Shown here piece after piece: positions 9,731 through 20,191 of a DNA stretch of 64,000 nt; the first letter of the stretch is position 1; the number at the start of each line of letters is the position of its first letter. The notes below the pieces were generated by a model. It had not been told where the DNA came from. It searched no databases and saw only the letters and a list, made by a program, of their open reading frames with translations. Source of the DNA: Prionace glauca (Eukaryota; Chordata; Chondrichthyes; Carcharhiniformes; Carcharhinidae); contig CM075740.1 in NCBI GenBank assembly GCA_037974335.1, positions 13,537,071-13,601,070 on the forward strand. Reading direction: 5' to 3'. A program made the translations under genes and the position numbers.

Positions 9731-10920
9731 AACTACAAGCCAATTAGCCGAACATGTGTTAAAAGTTAAATGCTCAAACCTAATATGAGAAGGTTATCGC
9801 GTGGCACTTGCAATTATGTAGAGCCAACATGGTTTTGTACAAATCAAGACATACTGTACTAATTTCATATAGTTACTGAAACAGCTTATTAGTGACGTGA
9901 ATAAAAGGGAACCTGTAGACTCGGATTTCCAAAACTGATTTAGTAAGAAACAGTTTCAAAGATACATTGTGAAATGCCAAATACTCATCAGGAATCGAGG
10001 ACTGGTTGCCTTACAGAAACAGAGAAGTGGGGTAACTGAGCCATTTTTTTATGGAGGGGGGGCGGTGGGGGAGAAGGGGAAAACTGTAGCTGGCGGTGTA
10101 TCACAGGATTACATCTGGGGCCTCAACTATTATCAATTTATACAAAAGGCATGGATGATGGGACGGATTGATTGCAACTTTTTCTCACGACTATAATACA
10201 GGAGAAGAAGTAAATTGTGAAGTTAGCATAGATGGTATACAAAAGGATTAAGATAGGCTACGTGAGTGTAAAAAGAAACAGCTGGAGTATATTGTGGTGA
10301 AAAAGAATTGGTCCACTTTGGCAGGAAGAATGGATAGGAGCAAATTATTCACAGGGAGATGAGAGTGCAAAGATCTGCTGCACTGGGGGATATGGGTGCC
10401 CCGGAACGTGATTCACAAAACTTGAGCATGAAGCTGTAAGTGATTAGGAAATCAAATGCAGTGTTGTCACCTATTGCAAATGGGATGGAATATCAATGTA
10501 GGGAAGATTCGCTACAAATTGGTCGTGCTTTGTTGCGAGCACATCTAAAGTATTTTCCTGTTGGCCCGGGTACCTCAGAATGGATACAATAGCACCAGCA
10601 ACATTCGGCGAAACGGGCCCCTATCAGGTGAAAGGGGTATCATATAGGGAACGGTTGGAGAGTTCGGTCTTGTACCCATTAGAGTTTCGAAGAATTCGAG
10701 GCGATCCTACTGAAACATCTACTGTCCTGAGGGGAGTTGAGATGGTGAATGCTGAAGAAGTGCCTCCCCTCCAAGGAGACTAGAAGGATGGGGCACGAAT
10801 TAAAATAAGAAGTTTTCCAATTGAGATGCAGATAAAGAGAAGTTCATTTTCCGTGGGAGACATTAGCCTGTGGAGCTCTCTTTACCAGGAATATCCCATC
10901 GTGAATGGTAATGGATAATT
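9731..10920 (+). mobile_element. Decayed CR1-type LINE ORF2 fragment, unit 1
   Basis: Opens with an NYKPISRTC-like stretch (RT motif NYRPVSLT). Later frames give GVSQDYIWGLNYYQFIQKAW (from the motif VPQG..LGPLLF.IFINDL) and YRERLESSVLYPLEFRRIRG (compare YEERLNKLGLYSLEFRRKRG at 17105). Several frame changes; long dead. Confidence 0.8.
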
Positions 10921-10925
10921 AAACA

Positions 10926-12532
10926 ACTCACTGGAGGAAAAGACATCACAAATGTGCCCATGCTCAATGATCAGTGAAAAAGATAAGGCTAAAGCCTTCG
11001 CAGCAATCTTCTGTCACATGTTGCGAAGTGAAAGATCCATCATGATCTTCTAAAGAAATGGTCAACATCGCGGATTTCAAGCTTCAGCCAATTCAATTCT
11101 CTCCACGTGATACGAGAAATGTCCGAACGCGTTGGAAATTGCCAAGGCTTTGGGCCCTAGCAATATTCTGTCCACTGCCCTGAAGACTTGTGCTCCAGAC
11201 CATGCGGCACCGCCAGTCAAGTTGTTTCAGTACATCTACAACATTGGCATTTACCCGTCATTGCAGAAAATTGCCCAGTTATGTCCTCTATGCAAAAAGA
11301 AGGGCATCTCCAACCTTATTCAACAGCCATGAGGCCACTCCAGATCATCAGCACGTTGATGGAAGGGGTCATTAACAGCGCAATCAAACTGCAGGAACTT
11401 AGCAGAAACCTACTCACTGACACATAGTTTGGATTCCGCTAGTCACTCGGCGCCTGACTTCATTACAGCCTTGGGTCAAATATGGACAAGAGTAATTGAA
11501 CGTCAGATGTGAAGTGACTGCCTTTGACGTCAAGGCAGCACGGATGGAATTAAGGAGCTCGAGGAATAATGGAGGCAATTGGAATCAGAGGGAACAAGCT
11601 ACGCTGGCTGAAGTCATACCTGCACAGAGGAAGAGCCTTGCTGTGGTTGGAGTTCCATCCACTCATTTGCATATTTCTCAAGATGGTATCCTTGGAGTTT
11701 CTCAAAATGGTATCCTCGGCCCAACTATCTTCAGCTGCTCGATCAGTAACGTTCACATGCTGTGCAAGACCATTCCCGCATCCTCAGAGACTGAAGCCGT
11801 CCATGTCCAAATGCAGTTCGTCCGGGGCAATATCCATGCTTGGGTTGGCAAGTGGCAAGTATCCTTCGGGACAAAGGAGTGCCAGGAAATGACCATCTCC
11901 AACAACTAATCATTGTCTCTTGACATTCAACGGTAATGCCGCCACTGTCGACTTCCTAAGGCCGACCATTGACCAGAAACTGAACTGGTCTTGATATTTA
12001 AATATGGTGGCTACAAGAGCAGGTCAGAGGGCATGAATCCTGTGGCAAGTGTCTCACTTCCTTACTCCCAAGCCTGTGCACCATCTACGCGAGGCACAAG
12101 TCAGGAGTGTGATGGAATATTTGCACTAGCCAGGAGAGTGCAACTTCTATAACTTTCAAGAAGCTCACACCATCCAGGAGAAAACTTGACTGGCACCTCT
12201 TCCACAAACTGCTTCCGTCACGATGAACAGTGGCAGCAGTGGGTACCATCTGCACGATGCACTGCAAAAACCCATCCAATATCCATGGGCAACACCTTAC
12301 AAAATCTCACCTCTACCGTCGAGAAGTACAAGGGAAGCAGGTAGATAGGAACACCACCACCTTAGCGCTCTCCTCCAAGTCATTCGCAATCTGACCTGGG
12401 GATATATCGCTTACTTAGACCACAGGGACTGCGCTGATTCAACAAAGCAGTTCACCACCATCATCTCGAGGGGAATTAGCGGTGAGGAATAAATGCTAGT
12501 CCAGCCAGCGGTTCCCACATCCCATAAAAAAT
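10926..12532 (+). mobile_element. Decayed non-LTR retrotransposon of a second family, unit 1
   Basis: Fragments in order: LGPSNILSTALKTCAPDHAA, YNIGIYPSLQKIAQLCPLCK (RT region ahead of NYRP), NKLRWLKSYLHR, GILGPTIFSCSI, VHVQMQF and GKWQVSFGTKECQEMTISNN. These follow the order of a jockey/CR1-superfamily RT, but with different wording from the CR1 copies here. The 3' end reads GAGGAATAAATGCTAGTCCA. The clade is not resolved; it is riddled with stops and frameshifts. Confidence 0.75.
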
Positions 12533-13092
12533 GCAGAATTCGATAGATTTCTGATTGAAATGGGGTCCAAAGAGCATAGGGGTGGACCGAATGTGCAGTC
12601 GACCCCACGATCTCATCAGCCACGACCTTTGGCCTGATCTTCGTTTCAGTTCATGTGATGATATGAAATGTGTTCGCGCCTTTTTGTCTATTTTTATCCT
12701 ATCAAATTTCTGAACCTTCGGATCATTAATGTGGCGCTGGCAGCATTATCTTTAGTGAATGACGCAGGAAAGGAAGTGATAGGAACACATTTAGTGGCAC
12801 TGGGTTCTTACTGCTTCTAATCATTCGGATTTTCTGATATTATGGATATTCACCATTAAAAAGGGAAACTCATGAAACATCCAAATTAATTGACAATACC
12901 TAATGAGAGTATTCTGTAAACGATTTTCATCTGGGAATCCCTATTTTCCAAGTGTCCACGTATTTTGCCAGGAATTGACATTTTGAGATATTTCTCGCCC
13001 CATATACACTTCATGTAATTACACGGTCCTTGGTCTATCAACTGCAATATTGCCACCTGCCGGTTCAGCCGCAAAACACGCACAGCTTCATT
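12533..13092. other. Intergenic stretch, nothing recognised (unit 1)
   Basis: AT-rich; counterparts 30781-31340 and 48572-49131. No gene or repeat recognised. Confidence 0.55.
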
Positions 13093-13400
13093 GGGATTCG
13101 GTTTCGACGTCTTTCATCTGTTGTGCATAGTCCAATAGAAAGCAGGGAGAATTAAATGACAATTATGACATAAAATTTAGGATAAATTCGGGAGATCTGA
13201 TAGCACTTTCGAAGAGAGAAACACAATTTCTGCATAAGGTTCGTTGGGATTCCTTTTAGACTTCTTTCTTCAATTGTACATAGTCCAGCAGAAAGCAGGA
13301 AGAATAAAATGACAATTATAACGTAAAATATAAGATAAATTCGGGAGATCTGGTAGGACGTGGGAAGAGAGAAACACAATTTCTGTAGAAGGGTTATTCG
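13093..13400. repeat. 153-bp tandem duplication, unit 1
   Basis: Two diverged copies with period 153 bp (CATAG at 13126 and again at 13279; the phrase GATAAATTCGGGAGATCTG occurs in both). The period is a multiple of three, so minus-strand frames show the repeated phrase YQISRIYxxFYVIIVI. Confidence 0.9.
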
Positions 13401-14334
13401 CACTGTTGTGTTCGGCGAAACAGTGTTCAGTCTCTAGTAAATTAAGCTTAAATCCGATCCGTGCGTTTATGATGCATTTCAAACGCTTCGAAGACAGGTG
13501 CATGCCCAGCCTCAAACAAGGGAGCAGGAACTAACACTGTAAACCGTGCCGGGCGCCAAAGACTGGCGACTAATTGCCGGATGAGTATTGCAGAGCCCTG
13601 GAACAAGCAATGATGCTAAATCCCATCATGGTGTCTAGCAATAAATCTTGAACAAAATCAGCTATTATCATGTTAACCATGAAACTACTGAATTGCTGAA
13701 GAAAAACATTCGCTTCATTAACATCATTCCCGGCAGGAAATCTGGCATCCTTACTGAGTACATATGTGACTCCATCGCGAAAAAATGAAGTCTGAGGACA
13801 CGTACCAACCAAGTAAGGAACACCTTCTTTCCTGCTGCCCTCGGATTTTTGAATGGACCTAACTCGCATTAAGTTGATGTTTCTCCACACCCGAGATGTG
13901 ACTGTTACACTACATTCTGCACTCTCTCCTTTCCTTCTCTATGAACGGTATGCTTTGTCGGTAAAACGTGTAAGAAAGCATACTTGTCACTGTATACTAT
14001 TATATAAAACAGTGAGAAATCAAATCAAATCAAAAACATTTGTGCTATTAGAAAACATGTGCACAATACATGACCAGCTATATTGGTTAGCAGTGGTATT
14101 GATGATGAACCTCCTGACCAGATTGGTTTACGTGTTACAGAAAAGCCCGTTCACCTGAACTCGTTCCAAAAGCAGCAGTGAAGTAAGGCCAAAGCGGCAT
14201 TGGCGCAAGATTTGGTTTCATTTCCGGAGGTATTTACAGATGAGAGGCCAGGAGTGAAGGAGTTTGGGGGAAGAAGAGGCGAATATCAGAGCGTATGTAA
14301 AACGTAGCAGAAAGCAAGAACATACCTGGTACCA
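13401..14334. other. Intergenic stretch, nothing recognised (unit 1)
   Basis: Counterparts 31649-32580 and 49440-50329. Unit 3 has two small deletions here (near 49919 and 50008). A 101-codon plus frame (13853-14158) is conserved in unit 2 but broken in unit 3 and has no recognisable domain. Confidence 0.55.
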
Positions 14335-15135
14335 TACTGAAAACATACCATTATTTATATATATTGTAAAGAGTTGAGGCCACAGCACTGATCACTGTAG
14401 CACATCACTCCCGATATCGTGCGAATCGCAAAATTGTCCCGTTTTCCTACTCTCTACTTCCTGTTCGCTCGCAAATTTTCTGCCCATGCTCCCACACGAT
14501 AAACTCTCATTTTCCGCAATAGTCTTTGCTGTGACATCTTATCAAATCCTTACTGAAAAACACAATATATCCACCTGTTCCCCTTTATCCACAACACGTC
14601 ACTTCTTCAAATCACTCCAGTAAATTGATTGAACATGACTTCCCTTTGACAAAACTGAGTTGGCTCTATTTGATTATCGTGTTTTACTTATGTGCCCTGC
14701 TATCAAATCTTAATAACAGCTGCTAACAATTTCCTTATATGTCACATGATCAGCTAACTGGTGTTGTTTAGCTAACATATGTTGTTTCCTGCTCTCGGAC
14801 GTTTTTTTCCGATTGCATTAAGGTACTACCGTCGCTTTTCCCAAACTAACGAACACTTCCCAGAATCTGGGGATTTTTGGAAGATTACAACCAGCCTATC
14901 AATCGTCTCATTTGTCAGTTCTTTTAAGACCTTCGGTGAAAGCCATCAGGATCTGAGGACTTAGCAACCGACATCTTCAACAACGTTCTTAATGTCATTC
15001 TAATTTCCTGCTCTACAGCTACTTCTACGGTACAACTTGTATCCTCTATAATGAAGACTAAAGCAAAATGCCTATCTCTTCATCTGCAATCTTTCTGTTC
15101 GTCACAGATTCCCCAGACTCAATTTCTATGGAACT
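14335..15135 (-). mobile_element. Decayed antisense LINE RT fragment, unit 1
   Basis: On the minus strand, 14650-14620 corresponds to the RT block of HGF..G.SCLTNLLEF type and the sequence upstream to the thumb and linker of a CR1-like ORF2. TTTGACAAAACTGAGTTGGC and CCATCAGGATCTGAGGACTT are antisense signatures of the block. All frames are broken. Confidence 0.65.
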
Positions 15136-16063
15136 GTCGCCCACACTTTGAAGTTTTTTTATCGTTTAATTTTATAGTTTGAAACTGATGTGTTCGTGGC
15201 ACGAGTAGGCGTACATTAACACCGCAATAAAATTATTGTCAAATCCCCAAGTCGCTACACGCTGGCATCTGTTTGGGTACACTAAGGGAGAATTCGCAAT
15301 GGTAAGCACTGTGCCAAAATGCCAAAGGCAAGAAGTAACTAAAATCCCCCAGAATATTCGGGAAACAAATCAGCTGGCCTGGAAGCACCTGTGGAGACAG
15401 ATACAAAGTGAAAATTGCGTCTCCAAAGGTGTCAGATGAAAATATGAGCAATGAATTTTGTTGATCTGAATTTCACTGGAAGAGCACAGGAAACGGAGCC
15501 AATTCTAACTTCAGGATGATGATCTGATAGATTAATGAAACCGATGCCTGCATGAAATGCTAATCGAGCTCTGGAGCGCGATTACTTGGATATCTCTTTC
15601 AATAATTGTAGTGCGGACAGGATGAAGCACTTGACTAATTCTCAATAGGTCACTTAAGAGCCTCAATAGGCTCAAAGGGGCCCTCGCCGCGCAACGAATT
15701 TATTCTTCCCAGTAGTTGGAGGAGATTTCTGATCATCACAAGAGAAATGTTCAGTGAGGCGATGGTGAGATAGAGCTACGTGCGTTCAGAGTGCATAAAA
15801 AGCCTGATGTGCTTTCAGATGACGCCGATAAGGGGGAACATGTGGATGCGAAAAAGAATGTGGCCAGGGACATATTGTTGAGTTGCTTGCATGGGAGCAG
15901 GAAGTGAAGCCATTGCAGACAAATCTGTGGATATTATCTGACAAATAATAATGGAACCAGATCATGAGAACAGATCCAAGCAACTGATTAAAGATGGAGA
16001 ATTGTTGGATCGTGTGTGGGATCGTGTCAAAGACCGACGCCAATGCAAAAAGAACAAGCAGTA
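15136..16063. other. Intergenic stretch, nothing recognised (unit 1)
   Basis: Counterparts 33384-34311 and (to the deletion junction) 54938-55505. No repeat or gene recognised. Confidence 0.55.
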
Positions 16064-16345
16064 GGGCGTCACGGTTGTTAGGACTTCTGCCTCACAGCGC
16101 CAAAAACCCGGTTTCGATGCCCGGCTTGGGTCACAGTCTGCACGTTCTTCCCGTATCTGTGTGGGTGCTCCGCTGCCTCCCATAGTCCGAAAGATGGGTT
16201 GATTAGGTGCTTTGGCGATGCTAAATTGTACCCGTCCAGGTGCCGGGGTGTGGGGACTCGGAAATGCTCACAGTAACTTCATTACAGTAATTGCAGTTTG
16301 GATTACAACCGATAGCTGTAAGCCTACTTGTGACAATAATAAAGA
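16064..16345 (+). mobile_element. tRNA-derived SINE, unit 1
   Basis: The head GGGCGTCACGGTTGTTAGGA with a B-box-like GGTTTCGATGC (16110-16120) is tRNA-derived. The body GGTCACAGTCTGCACGTTCT and tail TAAGCCTACTTGTGACAATA match, from memory, an abundant elasmobranch SINE. It ends in AATAAAGAAACTGC and an A-run. Confidence 0.8.
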
Positions 16346-16619
16346 AACTGCAAAAAAAACCTTTAAAACTGAGAAAAACAGTCAGTTTGCTATCGGTGTA
16401 GTTGAATAGAATGTAACTTTGATAAGGGACACATCAGTATTATGGCAGAAGCAGAAACGCGATTGTGGGGATTCAATGCTGGAATTGTTGGAACATGATT
16501 ATGGATTTGGGGTTGGTAATATCTTCAAGTAGTTTAGAGAGGAAATGTTAACTGAAAATTTGTAGTATCTCACAAGCAAAGAGGATCGAGGCTTGTTTCA
16601 AGGAGAAGTTTTATTGTAA

Positions 16620-17545
16620 TCGGTCTGATGACACCAAGATTGTGGGAAAGGCAAATTGTGAGGAGGGTCTGGAGAGTCTGCAGAAGGATCTAGATAGGCT
16701 GGCGAATGGGCCAGGAAATGGCAAATGGAATTTAATGTTGGCAAGTGTGAGGTGGTCCACTTTGGTAGGAGGAATGGTAGGAAGGACTATTACTTACGTG
16801 GCGAAAAACTGCAGCAGGCGACGGTGCAGAGGGACCTCGGGGTCCTTGTGCATGAGTCGCAAAAACCCAGCTTGCAGGTGCAGCAGGTGGTCAGGAAGGC
16901 GAATGGGATGCTGGCCTTCATAGCGAGGGGGATTGAATATAAAAGTAGCGAGGTCTTGCTGCAGCTGTATAGGGCATTGGTGAGGCCGCAGCTGAAGTAC
17001 TGTGTGCAGTTTTGGGCGCCGCACCTGCGCAAGGATATTTTGGCCCTGGAGGGAGTGCAGAGGAGGTTTACTAGGCTGATACCGGAGTTGAGGGGATTGA
17101 GCTATGAGGAGAGGCTGAATAAACTAGGCTTGTACTCGTTAGAGTTTAGAAGAAAGAGGGGAGATCTCATTGAGACGTATAAGATGATGAATGGGATGGA
17201 TAGGATAGAGGTGGAGAGACTCTTCCCGCTCAAAAAAGACAGTAGGACTAGGGGGCACAGCCCCAAGGTAAAGGGGAGGCGGTTTAGAACAGAGTTGAGG
17301 AGGAACTTCTTCACTCAAAGGGTGGTGAATCTCTGGAATTCTCTGCCCGTTGAAGTGTTGGAGGCTGCCTCGCTAAATATTTTTAAGAAACGGGTTGATG
17401 GGTTTTTGATAAGAGAGGGGATTAAGGGTTCTGGGGAGAGGGCGGGAAGGTGGAGCTGAGTCACGACAGATCAGCCATGATCTTATTGAATGGCGGGGCA
17501 GGCTCGAAGGGCCAGATGGCCTACTCCTGCTCCTATTTCTTATGT
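16620..17545 (+). mobile_element. CR1-type LINE 3' fragment with open C-terminal frame, unit 1
   Basis: Starts near the DDT of RT motif C. The 244-codon frame 16725-17459 begins MEFNVGKCEVVHFGRRNG and continues through YRALVRPQLKYCVQFWAPHL and LGLYSLEFRRKRGDLIETYK to FFTQRVVNLWNSLPVEV. It is a different subfamily from the unit 3 CR1 (tail CTCCTATTTCTTATG in place of GTTCTAT). 5' truncated, no RT core, so not functional. Confidence 0.9.
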
Positions 17546-17796
17546 AAGAACAGTATCTGAGGAGAGATAGCGGTTAGTGACATCAATGAAAGTGGGGACA
17601 AAAAAACAACATGGGTCTAATGTATAAAATGAGTTATGACCGAAATGAGGGGATATCTGAGAAAAACATCCGAGTCAACTATGATGCATGTGAAGCAGTG
17701 TTTCTTCATTTCATTCCGAAATAACTTCCCTCGATCAAAAGTGTATTCCCTATTTTTTCAGGATTGTATTATTGGAGCAAAAAGAAAATAAAATTG

Positions 17797-18395
17797 CCTC
17801 ATAGGAACAGTCCTTCGGTCCTCCAAGCCTGCACCGACCATGCTACTCGACTTATCTAAAACCCCCTACCCTCCAGGGACATTATCCCTCTAATCCCGTT
17901 CTATCCATGTGTTTGACAAGACGCTTCGTAAAAGTTACTATTGTATCTGCTTCCCTTACATCCCGGAACAACGAGTTCCAGGCACCCATCACCCTTTGTG
18001 TGAAAATTCTGCCTCGTACATCTCCTTTAAACATTGCCGGTCGAATTTTAAACATGTGTCCTCTAGTAATTGACTCTTCCACCCTGGGAAAAGGCATCTG
18101 ATGATCCGCGCTGTCCACGCCCCTCTTACTCTTCTATCAGGTCATCCCTCAACCTCCGTCTTTCCAGTGAGAACAAACCAAGTTTCGCAAAGCTGTCCTC
18201 ACAGCTCATGCGCTCCATACCAGGCAACATCCTGGGAAATTTTTTGTACCCTCTCCAAAGACTCCATGTCGTTCTGGTAGTGTGGCGACCAGAATTGAAC
18301 ACGATATTTCAAGTGTGGCCTAACTAAGGTTCTATAAATCCGCAACGTGACTTGCCCATTTTTAAACCCAATGCGGGTTAGTTCCATTGGCCATG
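17797..18395 (-). mobile_element. Antisense CR1-type LINE 3' end across the unit 1/2 junction
   Basis: The minus strand encodes broken pieces of the CR1 ORF2 C-terminus: TLVRPHLKYRVQFWSPHY, LGLFSLERRRLRDDLIEEY and GDVRGRIFTQRVMGAWNSL. These match the C-terminus of the intact ORF2 at 51614-54592 in order. It is frameshifted and 5' truncated. Confidence 0.8.
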
Positions 18396-18398
18396 CTT

Positions 18399-18554
18399 AA
18401 AATAGCCTCTTTGTGTCCTGGGATGGGTAGGTTAGAGAGACTAGTGGGTAAAATATGTAGGGATATAGGGGTGGGGCCTGGGTGGGATTGCGGTTGGTGC
18501 AGACTGGATGGACGGAATGGCCTCCTTCTGTGCTGCAGGATTTCCGTGATGTGA
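18399..18554 (+). repeat. Retroposon 3' tail, unit 2
   Basis: Copy of 150-305 with no visible difference over the core. Confidence 0.5.
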
Positions 18555-19809
18555 TAAATGATCCTCAGGAATCTATATTGTCTTATTCAGCCAAGCAGAG
18601 AACAAATCCTTCTACTTTCTCCTGCCCACAGCAAATTCCCGACCTATACATTCCAATAAATTATTTATTCGTTCTGTCGCTGCCTCTCTTTTATGCCTTA
18701 CTGTTTCAGACTAGCTCACACTTGGAAATCTTTCTCTGTGTTACCGTATCACACCTTTTCCTAAGATTAAAGCCGCCTATTACACCTCCGCATCCTCTCC
18801 TCAGCGAAAACAGCCCAACATATTCATTTCCCTGATAGGTACATAGTCCCAATTCTAGTAAAAATCTGGCAAATATTTTCTCCACTTTCTCATATCCTAC
18901 AAGATCATTTTTGAAGTATGTAGACCATAGATGAGTACAATTCTATAAAAGTCTACTAAATCCCCGAATGTTTTCTTTTGCTCTTCTGTAAGTGCACCAG
19001 TACCCTTTTTTACACTTTTTACCAACTGTGCAACTTCTTTCTGCTTTTAACAATTTATGTCTTGCAAGCCCAAATCTAACTGAAGAAATAAAACAACGAT
19101 GTATCAAAGGGGTGTCCTATCGACTTTGTTATTCGTGTGAATAGGAATTATATTAAAAAAACAGACTTGGTCCTGAACTGGTTTGAGTCACTGAAAATGC
19201 ATTTGGGTGACTTGTTAGTAAAGCGCCTGCTTCAGTGTAATCATTACAGGCGAATTAAAATAATCGGCGAGCTTACTAAAAAATGACCTGCAGTATCAGA
19301 ACTTGCAGTGCATCTGGTTTATTAAAAAATAGGACAGTGGCAGTGTTTGCCCTGAATTTTTGGAACCAGGAGGTTAAGAACTGTCTGCCCTTTAATGTAT
19401 TTTTGTAATCTGTATTCGCAGTTCTGCCCTTTCATCACAATACCAGAATGTAACTCAGTCCATTAAAAAATATTGCAATATTACTTCAATTTAATGTCAT
19501 CCATCGTCTCCTTGTTGCGCCTGGATGTCACTGACTTTAAATAAAATATGCAGAATATCACAATGATATAATCTCACTATTTCATTCCTTTTAGAATGTT
19601 GCCATTGATTGTTTTTCAGGGGAAGAGAGATATTAACAGAACATTAGTCGTGATAACGGTATAATGATTTTATTACTCAGCGGTATCAATGTCATTACAC
19701 TGAAGCTTTGATCCATTCAGAGTGAACACAGTTAAATTGAAATTAGGGGAATCAGCCGATCTGCTACAAACTGTGATGAACTGTTTGAAATGTTCCACTA
19801 TTTGCCGAC

Positions 19810-19815
19810 TTTATT
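19810..19815 (-). promoter_or_regulatory. Polyadenylation signal AATAAA, unit 2
   Basis: Same position relative to the C stop codon as in unit 1. Confidence 0.75.
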
Positions 19816-19868
19816 TAGAAATGAAACTTTACTGACGGCAAATTACAAAAACGCTTTCGATGCATGAA

Positions 19869-20191
19869 TCACATACAGCTGGATCTGGAGATGCTTGTTT
19901 GAAGCGGGTTTGCTTGAGTCTCGTGTTTAACCAGACAGGAGTAAAGCTCGTGTGAGTTCCACTCTGAGGCTGACAGAGTCAGATAACTGCTCACACTGAA
20001 CGTGTTGTCCGCCTCCTGCTGGATCCGACTGGTCTCAACCCCATTCCCTCTGACGCTGCCATCGACAGTCCATTCAATCTCCGCAGCTCCTGGGTTAAAA
20101 CCGCTCACCAAACACACCAGGGTCGCCATGTTCTTCGCTGTGATTTGATCCGATGAAGGCGGAAGGAGAGACACAGTGGGGCTCCGTGGAC
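19869..20191 (-). CDS. IGLC: Light-chain constant exon, unit 2
   Basis: Appears identical to the C exons of units 3 and 4 over 323 nt, and one base different from unit 1. Confidence 0.95.

Larger units (their letters stand above)
1..18249. repeat. Light-chain cluster unit 1 of a tandem array
   Basis: Base 1 matches base 18250 and the two sequences then run in parallel, so the period here is 18.25 kb. The phase is arbitrary, set by the window start; the start falls inside an antisense LINE that crosses every unit junction. Unit 1 keeps both segments that units 2 and 3 lack (2220-2422 and 7899-8151). It lacks a 38-bp stretch seen in unit 2 near 35860, apparently lost between short CAACA repeats at about 17610. 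Confidence 0.95.

Noticed and set aside
16064-16140. A tRNA gene
   Set aside because: The B-box-like sequence belongs to a tRNA-derived SINE head; the arms do not fold into a clear cloverleaf and the SINE body and tail follow.
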